This document shows, piece after piece, positions 20,901 to 31,324 of a stretch of 33,533 nucleotides of DNA. A program made the translations under genes and the position numbers. The stretch is from Sperchopsis tessellata (taxonomy: Eukaryota > Arthropoda > Insecta > Coleoptera > Hydrophilidae). The first letter of the stretch is position 1, and each line of letters begins with the position of its first letter. The DNA is taken from contig JAWQRN010000229.1 of assembly GCA_033557685.1 (NCBI GenBank), positions 1-33,533 of the forward strand. The letters are read 5' to 3'. The notes under the pieces were generated by a model. The model saw nothing but the letters and a program-made list of their open reading frames with translations. It had not been told where the DNA came from and searched no databases.

Positions 20901-22978
20901 ACAACTTTCTTTTACACCTTCCCGAAGCATCTTCCAAAATTTTAACTCTATAAACTCGCCTCTACACTTGATAGTAGATTTGCATGAGCTATTTATATTT
21001 ATATTTTTTACATCGGTAGAGAATAGGTGGAACACGTTGTAATGCCTTGGATTTCCAAGATATGGAGAAGAAGGTGGAGTGAATAAAAAATTTACAAAAC
21101 AGACAAAATTATCAATTAATAGTAGTGTTTTGGTTTCTACACCAATGTGTGGTAGTGAGACTTTGTTGAAACAGAAACCATAGCAGATATGAACGAAGCA
21201 GTAATGAAACCAGAGTATTAGAAGTTTATAAAACAAGAGACGAATGAAATACATTAAGAAATATATGGGTGTTTAATGAATATTCTGCAAATGATAGTAT
21301 ATTAGATCGCTGTTTTGCTCAGTGGAAGATAGTGAATTGCAAATATGCCTACAAAAGTTAACTGAATAGTCACTTTGAATGATATATACTCATTCACAAC
21401 CTAATCATTTAAAGTATTTAATAATTGTGCCGCAAATGTACTGCCTGGAAACTAATTAACATTGTCGAAAACATGACAGCACAAATTAAATTTATATCTT
21501 ACAATCTAAAAGAGGTAGTAGATAGTTTAAGGTTGCATTCGAGCTATCATGGTCTCCAAACCAAAAAATAAAAATAAATCTATGAAGACTCGTTATTAAA
21601 ATTAAGGAGAGACTGCTTCAACTAAATCCATTGAGCTGACAATGCTCGGCTACTTTATTCTACACTTCACTTGGAGCAAAGACGAGATAAGATTTGACAT
21701 CTCAGTTAGGCCGGTTACGGTAGGAAGATGCCCATAAGTCATCATAATACCATTACATTGTTAAGAAGAGTATTGAATGAGGAGGTCGGGCTAAGAAGAC
21801 AGTGGACCGTGATCGGTAGCCGCGATTCTAGTACCGATAATAAGCACCGGTTGCGACCGCTACTGCATTGTGTTCTTACGTCTTCGAAACACCGATCAAG
21901 ACATGGCCGCCCATGAAAAATAAAACGCCTAGGATGTTCTACTACGTGATCGACCGAAGATAAATCCGGTAACTGTTGCGTGCGTAAAAATAGACATTAA
22001 TTATACTGACTGGTAGATGAAACAGCCTACTCCCGGGAAAAATGGTACTCTTAATTATTAATTAAGGACGTATGATACTATTAAAGTAGTCAAAGATCAT
22101 TTTCAAAGAGGAAGAGGATGTTGAAAAAGGTAGAAATAAATTAAAAGGATGAGGAGAGTAAAAATTCCTTCATCAAAAAGTTGTTGATACCAATTTCTTT
22201 TTCCCGTCTTATTTTAATTAATTATCATCGATAATGTGAATATAGTCTATTGAAACTAATCTGATATGCATTGAAGGTCTATAATTATGACGGCCATGTG
22301 GGGTTGTGCAACTTTTAACTCAATCTATAATTATTTTTAAGTATAAGTAATTAAACATAAAGAAAATATTCTCGTCTACAATCATCATTAGTATCCACAG
22401 GGGCACTATTGTCAAATACACATACCGTAAGCGTCCTTTTTATGGATTAGATTGTTATAAATAAACAAATGTTTGTAAAATTCAATTTCAAAATATAGTA
22501 TCTTTAATCAAAATTTATTAAAGTATATATGGATGAATTGCGATTATAGAAAATGATGTTCTAAATTTATGTAAGGATTGTCATTAACATTGTCTCGCCG
22601 TACGCAAAAATAATTGCTATGACTACCAATATAACTACTTGAACAAACTCCTCATATATATCAGAAAGATCAGAAAACTATTCTTCGTATGGTAGAACAT
22701 ATTGAAATCACAGGTAATATAGCAGCAGACTATCCGAACAAGGAGATATCAAGGTATCATTAAACTAACCCTTTGAAGATGTATGTCATAGCTATAAGGT
22801 GGACCTGAGTATATTATGCCTATCATTGTAATTTTTAAAACTTTGTTTTAAACGAATGCATTGTTATAAACTGCCCAAAATACTTTATATCCTGCTTCAC
22901 AGTTAAGTTTCTTTCTAAAAACAATATTATAAAGTTTAGACACACATTCGGTTACATTCGACCATTAAACCCTACAAA
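20901..22978. other. Spacer with one GC/CpG-rich patch
   Basis: 20901-21254 may contain decayed N-terminal piggyBac A sequence, but I cannot show it. 21690-21960 is CpG-rich (for example GGCCGGTTACGG, GGTAGCCGCGATT) with an open frame 21728-21916 that I do not recognise. The remainder is AT-rich and featureless. Confidence 0.45.
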
Positions 22979-23314
22979 TGACAAGCCCATGAGTAAAGAT
23001 ATGGGAGTCATTTTCTTGTATATAGAATCGATGATCATAAAGTCATGAAGTACAGAAAAATATACTGCTGCTTTTCAATGTGAGTTTTAAAGAGAATATA
23101 ATTACAAATTATAGGGAAAGTAGTAGTTAACAATGTTATATAAAACATGTGACAATCCCATGAGTGAAGATAAACCGTCATTTTTTGCAATTGAAATCGA
23201 TGCTCATAAAGTCATGAAGTACAGGAAAATATACTGCAGCTTTAAAATGTGAGTTTTAAAGAAAATATAATTACAAATTATAGGGAAGTCAACAATGTTA
23301 CATATCAAATGTAA
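22979..23314 (+). repeat. Tandem duplication, about 171-bp unit
   Basis: Unit 1 (22979-23149) and unit 2 (23150 to about 23314) share TGACAA.CCCATGAGT, CATAAAGTCATGAAGTACAG, AATATACTGC.GCTTT and AATATAATTACAAATTATAG. Divergence is small with a few short indels. No coding content. It may be two monomers of a satellite or a local duplication. Confidence 0.9.
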
Positions 23315-23429
23315 AAATATAATGTTTTCTTGACACTTTCGTTGCTAACAATTTTTTTTCATTTTTAATGACCAACATTAAGCCTTCATCTGACCGTTTT
23401 GTTCGTGGATACTTTAAAGTGCGACTTTT

Positions 23430-23700
23430 TTAATAAATCATTCCATTCTCCAAAAACTTCATCTCGTATGTGGATGACATATTTTCCTCAATTCAGAGCA
23501 GCTTGGCGATTTAATGACTTCTGATCATCATTAAATACATCCCCCAAAAATATTGACTTCTTTCCCGAAATCTAAGAGAATAAGATGCTCAATTTCCTGG
23601 ATTACAGGTCATAACTGCTATAGGATCAAAATCAAAATATACAAGAAATCTATTTAAAATAACCTTTTTATTCAATTCGAATCAAGTCATTCCATGTCCC
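23430..23700 (+). pseudogene. Penelope-like element PLE-3, RT catalytic-region fragment
   Basis: On plus, a YVDDIFSSIQSS reading near 23466-23505 matches the catalytic motif C (YVDD) of Penelope-type reverse transcriptases. In another frame NIDFFPEI, then ENKMLNFLDYRS (about 23580-23610), fits the KFT.E.E....LNFLDL block that follows it, and QEIYLKP-like codons fit the following YRKPT. Several frameshifts. No hammerhead-like motif was found downstream. Weaker than the other three Penelope remnants. Confidence 0.55.
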
Positions 23701-24552
23701 ATGTACCAATTTGTTAGTGAATAACATCTGGTAATGGGTACTATTGAATGAAATGAACTATCGATATTTATCGATAGTATAGAATAAGTAGTTTCATTGG
23801 AATGCATTTTTCAGCGAATGATTTATTTTTATTCGAATGGTTATTTGATTAAAATGATATATTTTTAAATAATATTATAATTAAACTCGCTATAAATAAA
23901 AGTAATCTTAAGAATTCTATACAAATAGTATTGTATTTGTTAAGATTTATTTGAATGATTTTTTTTTTCAGAAAAGGCGTTTGTCTGCAAATGTTCTTTA
24001 ATTCGATTCATTATTTGGATTACTATTTTAAGTAACTTTTCTTGCGAATAATTGTTTGTATTCAAATGATACGAAGAATGTTTTCTTCTACAAGAATTAT
24101 ATAGTAACCGAAGGAACAGTAAATTACTTAAGTTAAAATGTAGTCTGAATTCTGGGTAATATTTTGGTGAAGTATTTAAAAGCAGATAATACGTACACAC
24201 GTGGCACTTTATGACTTAGTTTTATAATAGGGTATATGAGGTTTAAATTAATATTATATGCACCATAAAGAAAGGCAAGCGTAATAGACCGAAACAGAAG
24301 TTAGACATAATTTAAAAAAAGAGCATTAAAACAAATTCATTGGAATAAAAAAATCATTCGAATAAAAATTATTTCGAATGATTTTTTGTAATTAGATACA
24401 GTAATAAACTATAAAGTTTAAAATAAAGACTTGGTTTATTCAATGATGAAAATTAGAGTTTATCCTCTGAATTGTTTCATTGGAGAATAAACTAAGATTA
24501 TGTAACTGAAATTTTAACTATACAAGTAAAGTTTTGAAAAATTTAAATATAT
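23701..24552. other. AT-rich spacer with a perfect-armed palindrome
   Basis: CTATCGATA-TT-TATCGATAG at 23758-23777 is a 9-bp inverted repeat around two bases. Otherwise only A/T-rich sequence. Confidence 0.55.
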
Positions 24553-24710
24553 TTAACCCATTAATAGATGAAGTTCATAAATGTGATTTTTTGAGAAACT
24601 TTTACAAATTTATACCAAGTCACGCTTAAATAAGTAAAATAAAACATTTTTTTTTACTTTATTATAGAAAATATGGTCCGTTATAACGGAAAATATGCAC
24701 GGTGACACAA

Positions 24711-26169
24711 TTATATCTTATGATAATTTGGGTACTCTTTACAAATGAATTTTGCCTTCTTTTTGAAATAAGTATATATCCTTTCTGTTTGATAATACAA
24801 AACAAAGTGGTCTTTTCCGATGGTCCTCGATAAAGTGGTCGGTTGAGCAGATATCTTTCTTTGTGCGGATTTGGTCTCATGAGTTATTAGAAATGTTCTG
24901 GCCAAATTTCTTTTTCTGCACAACATTACAAATCAGATTTTGTTTTACGCATTAGTAGCCATGCATTTGTTATAGAAATGCCAAACATATATACGAATAT
25001 TAGCCACCACCACTTTCTTTGTCGTATCCTAGTTCGGTATGTGGCAATTAAACCATCCATCTTATCCACATCCCATCCCTTTATTGTAGTTTGCCATTAT
25101 TAGAGGTTAAGTTATAGGCACCTTGGGTTTAGCAAGACTGCACCATCGGTTTGTATATACAGTCGCAGTTGCTTCATAATGTGATGTTCCGCTAACGACT
25201 TTATTGTCTTTCCATTGTGCAATAGTAGCTTGTTTGCTGGTATAAAAAATTGCAGACCCTTGTTTCTTTTTATTCCAGAATTTTTTGTCTGGTAATGGGC
25301 AGTTATCCATTCTACCTTATCGGACCATACCAGAGGTTCAAAAACCTTAATCGGCTAGGTGTCGCAACAATTTTACGCTGGTTAAATAATTATCAAAAAA
25401 TATCTTGAAACCTTTCTTTTGTGGTACTCCTGCCAGTTTTAGTAGTTCAAGAACAACTTCTCGTCCTAATCCAAACTCTCTGTAAGGTGAAGATTCAATT
25501 TTTCCAGTGGAATCTAAAAAAGAATATCATGTATCCATTGCTTGAACAAATCACCCAACACTTGTAGACAAATCGAATAGGCTTACCTTCTGTAAATTGT
25601 TTGGCATCATGTTTCCCATAATAAGGTATCATGCTCTCATCAATTGATAGTGTTTTATTCATTCGTACAAACTTTTTAAAATTTTCGTTTAGTGCATCAA
25701 TAAAAGGGTGAAATTTATACGACTTAAAGATTTTAGTGTAATTTACATTATCGTTCATGTCAGTTACGCAGGATTGATTCAAACCATTTGAGACTTATTC
25801 TCAGAAAGAATTTAGCGTAGCCAGATAACATCAAATTTTTCAAATATTTCATCGCGAGTAATATTTAAGGCAGCATATATTAAAGAAATCTATTGGGTTT
25901 GATAAATGTGAAAGTTCATCGGGAGGTACTATTTCTTTACAAGTTGTAACTAAATTTACAATTAGTTGGGCATCATCTAGCTCGTCTGTTTGTAATTTAT
26001 TGTTCTTTTTTTGGTAAGAAAGTTGAAAGTGATAAATCATCTTCAGACTGCACACTATTTGGGTTGATGGTGATGGTTGATGTCATCTTCGTGCTCATCG
26101 TGTGAACGATCGCTATCTTCATCTGTTTCAACAGTTTGTGACATCTTCCTCGATATTATTGTCTTCCAT
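24711..26169 (-). pseudogene. piggyBac B transposase pseudogene
   Basis: From ATG at 26169 (MEDNNIEEDVTN, then a stop), the remnant continues with PPDELSHLSNPIDFFNIC (25849-26055), then SYKFHPFIDALNENFKKFV and the catalytic LSIDESMIPYYGKHDAKQF (25495-25782; first Asp at about 25640), GKPIRFVYKCWV, and SPYREFGLGREVVLELLKL. FFDNYLTSVKLLRHL follows near 25370-25415 (second Asp). Next come MDNCPLPDKKFWNKKKQGSA, QWKDNKVVSGTSHYEA (25107-25310), YNKGMG and the C-terminal Cys-rich finger, in which several Cys are replaced (24711-24926). It differs from piggyBac A in sequence and ends, so it is a separate family. Multiple frameshifts make it dead. Confidence 0.9.
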
Positions 26170-26466
26170 GAGGTCAAGCAGCTGATGTAAGGGCAGTTTT
26201 CTAAAATGAAATATTTTTATAGATATTGTGCTTGTATGCATAATGCCCTTTATAACGGCATAAAATAAAAAAAATAATATGAATAAAATCAAGGCAGTGT
26301 GTTTTCAAATGAATGCTTTTCATTATTTATTGACATCTTTTACACTAAAATATATAACAAAAACGTCTAAAATTATTATTTATATACTTAAATTTTATGT
26401 TTACTCGCCTTCCCTATTAAGACTAAAAATGTTTAGGGTCCATTTTACAATATTAATTCAGTCTTT

Positions 26467-26770
26467 AGCCATCTCGCAGCTCAGTGGCTAAGTACAAGGC
26501 TACTAAGCGTGGGGTCTCGGGTTCGAGTCCCAGGCACGGTCGGCTATTTGTGATTAGGGAAAAGTCTTTGTACTGTTCGTCTTCCGGGAGGGACGTAAAA
26601 CGGTGGGTGCCGTGTATTGTAGGTAAAATGAAGACAACGTGAACGTAAAAGAACCCAATTCCAGTTGGAACACTGGATGCGGCAAAATTACCTGGTGATG
26701 GAGCCTAATCCCTGGCGTCGATGATTAGCCATAGCAGCGAAAATAGGCCGACGTTAAATAAACAAAAATG
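26467..26770 (+). mobile_element. tRNA-derived SINE, copy 2 (full-length)
   Basis: The head is tRNA-like with RNA polymerase III A and B boxes. The body shares with copy 1 (5321-5572, minus) the blocks AAAGAACCCAATTCCAG, GCGGCAAAATTACC, CCTAATCCCTGGCG, GCCATAGCAGC and AATAGGCCGA. The tail is TTAAATAAACAAAAATG. It is flanked by CAGTCTTT (26459-26466) and CAGTTTTT (26771-26778), a probable 8-bp target duplication. It lies between the piggyBac B transposase start and its right terminal repeat, so it is younger than that element. I cannot place the body in a named SINE superfamily. Confidence 0.9.
26476..26529 (+). promoter_or_regulatory. RNA polymerase III internal promoter (A and B boxes)
   Basis: GCAGCTCAGTGG (26476-26487) resembles the A box. 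GGTTCGAGTCC (26519-26529) matches the B-box consensus GGTTCGANTCC exactly. The surrounding sequence folds partly like a tRNA: AGCC/GGCT acceptor ends and a GGG-TTCGAGT-CCC T arm. Mismatches in the acceptor stem and the long body after it mark it as a SINE head, not a functional tRNA. Confidence 0.8.
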
Positions 26771-26941
26771 CAGTTTTTCATGCAACACAAAACCACACTC
26801 AATAGAACACTATACAATATAATGTGAGGTATTATAACAACATGAAGCGAGCTACAGAACTCCTGTTACACAAGTCAACACCATGGAAAAAGTTTAATAA
26901 CTAACGTCCGATAAAACGGACGCTATCCACTAATGGGATAA

Positions 26942-28590
26942 TATACGTTTGCTAAATATTTTTAATATGTGTAGGATCATAAAAGATTGTACAAGAGGAA
27001 AATAGGATCTATTTATTTTTCTTGATTTTATAAAGTCATAGCCGAAGATTTCAGAAAACTTTCAAAGAACACGGCAACAAAATCTGTAAAACCGACTGAG
27101 TTAATGAAGGATTCATATTCAATCCAAAACGTTGGATTTTATTTTTGTTTAAATATTTGTACAAAAATTTAAACTGGCTTCTTTTAGTAATGCAAGTTTT
27201 TTGTCCCATTGATTCTCAAAACGATATATTATCCGTTGATTTATAATAAAAATGTCAGTAAAATATAGACGTCTCTGAATATGTATTTATAGTAGCATTA
27301 CTTTCATTCCTAACAAATATTATCATCATTTACTAGTTAGCTGTACTATAGAAATATATCATAAATGTATTATTTAAATCAAATTTGTATTTTTCTTCTT
27401 GAAGGCTTATTGTGTAGTTTATAACAAATATATAAATTAGTTCTTCTTAGATAATAGTAATAATCACTGTTTTGGAAATTTTAAACATGCTAATCTACAT
27501 TAGTTTGTTCGTGGGAAATTTTAATTCCTTATGAATATACACCGAATATAATACTTGTAGACTCCTTTGATAAAGCTAACAGAATCCCATTTGGGAAATA
27601 CTGATTTTATACTTCGCCAGGTATAAAACATTATTTGAAAAATGTACGTGGTAATGTAATGAAATAAAGAAAAACTGTTTTACGAAAGCGAAATTAAAAC
27701 TTTGTGTGCATAAGAAATATAATTTGGTGATAGTACAATCAACAGATACATAGTGATGTTGTTGCCTCGTAATGTATAGCAGTTTAGTATTGCATAATCT
27801 ACACCAATTATAAATTAGCAGGCCATGGAGACAGTTATATTCCATGTGGATATGTCTAAGCATTCCATGTTTTATGTCTAATTGTAACAAATTCGTGCAG
27901 GAGCACAGAAATATTTCACATGTTTTCGCCAAATAAAGCACACAAGAATTACTGTAATATTTACGTATAGTGACACAAAAAATTCTGACATCTCGTGACG
28001 TGGTCCCCTTGCATTTTCTCGTGTACACTACTTATTAAGGAATTTTAAATCACATGGCATTCAAATATATCGTATAGTTTCGCATGCAATCACAATTTTC
28101 AACGTCCCAATAACGGGCACCAGTACGACTGACTGTAAAAACCTCCCATCCATCATTGAGGTAACACAGGTGGGGCTGAACTTCTTTTGTGGAGCTATTC
28201 GTTTAAATCCGAATCCTATTTATAATATTAAGAATAAAATACAGTAGTTGGCATTGTTAAGGGTCCTTTTGACTGCAATTGTGGGTTGTTAAATTTTTAT
28301 AAGAAATTTTAACGAGAATATTAATCAACTTTAGGAATTACTCACAGGTTGTAGCTATTCAAATTGTAATAGTATTTTTTTAGTTTCGATATAAATTTTT
28401 ATGATTATTTTGCAAAACAATTTTACACCCGTTCAGTGCGTATCTGGGTGACCATACTGCCATCATCATGCCTTTTATGTTTATCTTTTATTATTTACGA
28501 AGAGATTATTTACGCCATTACTGCGATATATCTTTGTATAGTAATACTAGCGTCTATAAACTTAAAACTTAACTACTTAATTTTTGTAAT
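26942..28590. other. AT-rich spacer with the longest open frame of the window
   Basis: Apart from the hammerhead-like motif at 27094, nothing is recognised. A 150-codon minus-strand frame (27576-28028, MYTRKCKGTTSRDVRIFC...) is Cys- and Tyr-rich, has no known motif and no visible promoter or homologous neighbour, and may be chance. 28070-28200 is a little richer in G+C without a clear feature. Confidence 0.45.
27094..27137 (+). ncRNA. Hammerhead-like ribozyme core (copy G)
   Basis: TTAATGAA is followed by stem II GGATT/AATCC around a CATATTC loop, then AAAACGTTGG. The CTGATGA box is degraded to TTAATGA and GAAAC to AAAAC. The layout matches copy E (AAGGA...TCC stem II, then AAACGT.GG), so the two may belong to related lineages. 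No Penelope coding sequence adjoins it. A second short hairpin (ATCCAA-AACG-TTGGAT) overlaps and could explain part of the pattern. Confidence 0.4.
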
Positions 28591-28720
28591 GAATATTGTT
28601 TCCGGGTGGAAACCTTGTATAGATCCGATAAGTGCCGACGTTTCATACACTGTTGCAAGGGATATTTTCAATGCGAATGACGTTATTAATGAATGAATTG
28701 TACTGATCCAAACTCGACAT
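28591..28720 (-). repeat. PLE-4 5' inverted terminal repeat
   Basis: Partner of 29956-30087 in opposite orientation. Its antisense sequence creates the end of a chance plus-strand frame (28436-28696). Confidence 0.85.
28631..28674 (-). ncRNA. Hammerhead-like ribozyme core (copy C)
   Basis: On minus: TTGAAAATATCCCTTGC, then AACAGTGTATGAAACGTCGG. The GAAACGTC box is intact. Stem II, which is TGTCC/GGAC in copies A and B, is broken here (ATCC opposite GTAT). Confidence 0.55.
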
Positions 28721-29979
28721 GAAACTACTCGTGTTTTGGAAAGATCCAAACCGCCCAGTTCTAATTTGAATAAAGATAAGTTAGAAGTCATCAGATAACT
28801 CAAAAGCAATTAGTCGATTTTCGTTTCAATCGACCAGTACACCGTGGATGATGCTATTAGCATTATCAGCGACCTACAGAAAGGGGAAGACTCATCTCAA
28901 GATATTTCGGTGCTAACGGAGGTTTGTCTGAGGTCCACTTATTTCCAATCTAAGGATCATTTCTACGAAGAAACATCTGTAGCTGATATGGGTTCCCCGT
29001 TATCTCCTGTTGTTGCCAATATATTATGGAGGCATTTGAGTAATTGGCATTATCGTCTTCCGATATAAAACCCAAATGTTGGTTACGTTACGTAGATGAC
29101 ACATTTGTTATATGGTCGTCGTTAGCTCACATAAATTCCCAACACCCCAATATTCGTTTTACGATGGAGATTGAGTCATCACGCTCCCTTCCTCTCTTTG
29201 GTGTATTATTGAACAGTACTTCTTCATTTTGTTTATCGAAAACATACCCATACGAGTAGGTACTTACATGCATTGTTACATCATCACCCTTGCTACAAAA
29301 TGTATGTGATTAATTATCTCCGACAGCGAGCTTTCACAAACTCTGCTTGTGTTCAATGAATATAATTTGTTAGATATTAAACGGTCAATGAGACGTCTCA
29401 GAAATCCACCCAACGCTGTCAAATATACTCCTGTGGAGAAAACTACAGCTTATATATCATACGTCAAGGATTCGTCTGTCAAAATTGCCCGCATATTTAG
29501 AAATTTTGATATCACAGTATTCTTTCTAATCTAAAAGACTTCGCAAGTTCTTCAAAAGATGTCATCCCATTGCAATGTGAAGGACTTTCTCAGATAACTT
29601 TTTCCTGTGGCAAGGTTTACAACTGAGAAACTAAGCGTATTGTTGCTACTGTCTTGGTCATATTAATCAATTAACCATGGCTAAATATTGTCATGAAACA
29701 GGTCATATCATTATGTTCCAAGATACTAAGGTCTTGGCTCGTGAGCCTTCATATTTTCCCAACAAAATCAGAGCAGCCATTGAGGTCTATAATCGCCCCA
29801 ATAATATTAATAGGCACGATGGTTTTGAACTCTTAGGATCAATAGTGCTCGTTTATCTCCTCCAGCACTCAATAACAGCCGACCGAATGGAGCGACTTTA
29901 CTCCAGTGCACATCCCCCATTCCTTTGTGGACGTTGCCTATATAAGCATGATCCGGCCGAGTTTGGATCAGTGCATTGA
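28721..29979 (+). pseudogene. PLE-4 reverse transcriptase and GIY-YIG endonuclease pseudogene
   Basis: On plus: KPPSSNLNKDKLEVI (N-terminal region), a jump to VDDAISIISDL and EVCLRSTYFQSKDHFYE, then MGSPLSPVVANI (28844-29068). KPKCWLRYVDDTFVIWSS follows (29044-29259) with the catalytic YVDD intact, then IRFTMEIESSRSLPLFGVLL. Next are KYTPVEKTTAYISYVK (29349-29534), DVIPLQCEGLSQITFSCGK near 29560-29620 (degraded GIY-YIG entry), and YCHETGHIIMFQDTKVLA with EPSYFPNKIRAAIEVYN (29677-29979). This is the Penelope order: RT, linker, GIY-YIG domain. A block of the RT N-terminus is deleted before VDDAIS, and stops and frameshifts separate the pieces. The end overlaps the 3' inverted repeat. Confidence 0.9.
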
Positions 29980-30087
29980 ATTAATTCGTTGAAGCAATAT
30001 CACTCGCCTTGAAAATGTCCCTTGTAGACGAAAAATCGGCACTTACCAGAGCCTCTACACGGTTTCCACATGGAAATAATATTCACA
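29956..30087 (+). repeat. PLE-4 3' inverted terminal repeat
   Basis: Begins at CGAGTTTGGATCAGTGC, overlapping the last codons of the endonuclease frame, and ends at AATATTCAC. Partner of 28591-28720. Confidence 0.85.
30008..30045 (+). ncRNA. Hammerhead-like ribozyme core (copy D)
   Basis: CTTGAAAATGTCC, then CTTGTAGACGAAAAATCGGC. A GTC/GAC stem II survives after loss of four loop bases. GAAAC has become GAAAA and the first box is CTTGAAAA. It lies just after the PLE-4 coding end, as expected for a Penelope terminal repeat. Confidence 0.55.
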
Positions 30088-30306
30088 TAGATAATAACCG
30101 TGGAAGTATATAGGAAGTATATATGTTACTAAGGACATCAAAATATCTGATTAATGACAAGGATTAGAATTTTAATATTAATTTTAGACTCATATATCGT
30201 TAATGTAAATTGGTTTTAAACACGATCTACGTATTACCTACATCTTCTATTCAAACTGGAGAATCCTTCGTTGTTTGCAATAAATCTATATAATACTCTG
30301 TTGCTA

Positions 30307-30368
<62 letters not shown>

Positions 30369-31324
30369 GTGTATGTAGGCCTAAAATTTAATCGTATTAC
30401 TTTTGTTATGTATAGATGCATCACAGCATCTAATACGTATTAGTTATTAGCTTTTTATAGAGTGTACATAATTTATGGCGAAGATAAATTTTAATGCAAT
30501 GGATACGTATTACTACCCAGTCAATCCGCCTCCATAAAGTGCCCTACACTGCATCTACGTGTAAACAGCAGGCTACTCTATTTTGAAGAATGTATCAATT
30601 CTTATGGACAGTCTTGCTCTGCACTTGGTTTTGTGTATTCGTATGTAACTCAGTATATTAAGGTTTCAGAAAGTTAAAATTATTGACTTGATGAAAATTA
30701 AATCGTACGATCACTGACGCTAGAACCAATCTTACACTTATTTTCTGAACTTTCAAATCTCTTAGTGTTGCTTAACAATCAGCGGATATTGATATATCTA
30801 TCGAGGTAGAAACGTAGTAGGTCTTTCAACTCATAGACATCAACTGCGCTCTGGAGTCGCCCATAAACTAGCTTAGATCTCCAGATTAAATATGGTTTGT
30901 TGTCCTACTCTCAAAATTTACCTTGAAAAAGGTTTAACCGAGCATAACAAATAGGCAATTTATGCAGAAGCCTAATGTATAATACTATTTTCTTACCTTG
31001 TTTTGTTTGTAACAGTATCTTGTTCAAACTGCATATTATCCCTACAGCACTTCTATAAGCCCATGTAGTTTTAAATAAAGTGTTATATACTTACATTGAA
31101 ATTAATATTAGAAGGAATTTTACTAAATGAAATATTATCGTCACTTACGTTTATAGTTTTTGGTAGTCGCTTCTTATAGAACTTGATACATTATATTTAT
31201 TTTACTTTACATCGAATTTTCATTGTCGTCCTCCGCAACCGCCGTAGACTCTCACTATGAATAATGCTTTATAGTCGTGATATGTAATCCTACAGCCGCT
31301 AATTGTGTTGGTGATGATCTACCT
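30088..31324. other. AT-rich spacer with (TA)n and a palindrome
   Basis: About 30312-30362 is a long (TA)n run. CTAATACGTATTAG at about 30430-30443 is a perfect 14-bp palindrome. No gene recognised. 31180-31320 may hold remains beyond the truncation of mariner-3, but I cannot support it. Confidence 0.55.

Larger units (their letters stand above)
24553..26941 (-). mobile_element. piggyBac B, both ends present, with a SINE inside
   Basis: The left end reads TTAACCCATTAATAGATG (24553). The right end, in reverse complement, reads TTATCCCATTAGTGGATAG (ends at 26941). These match as terminal inverted repeats next to the piggyBac target TTAA (one copy mutated to ATAA on plus). Palindromic GTCCG...CGGAC words lie inside both ends (about 24676-24691 and 26905-26921), as subterminal repeats. 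The length of about 2.4 kb fits piggyBac after allowing for a 0.3-kb SINE insertion at 26467-26770. The transposase inside is broken. Confidence 0.85.
28591..30087 (+). mobile_element. Penelope-like element PLE-4 framed by inverted terminal repeats
   Basis: A coding remnant (28721-29979) is bounded by about 130-bp inverted repeats. Reverse-complementing 28591-28720 gives CGAGTTTGGATCAGT, TTGAAAAT.TCCCTTG, TCGGCACTTA, GGTTTCCAC, GGAAA and AATATTCA, in the same order as 29956-30087. Each arm holds a hammerhead-like core. Penelope elements are known for unusual terminal repeats that can be direct or inverted. The 5' arm adjoins a truncated coding region, so this copy is short (about 1.5 kb) and has internal deletions. 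Confidence 0.85.

Noticed and set aside
22760..22810. Hammerhead-like sequence beginning TTTGAAGATGTATG
   Set aside because: No stem II and no GAAAC box follows.
26467..26540. A functional tRNA gene
   Set aside because: The B box is perfect, but the acceptor stem has mismatches and the sequence continues into a SINE body with a second genomic copy, so it is a SINE head.
28436..28696. An 86-codon plus-strand frame with a hydrophobic N-terminus
   Set aside because: Its second half is the antisense of the PLE-4 inverted repeat, so the frame is a chance product.
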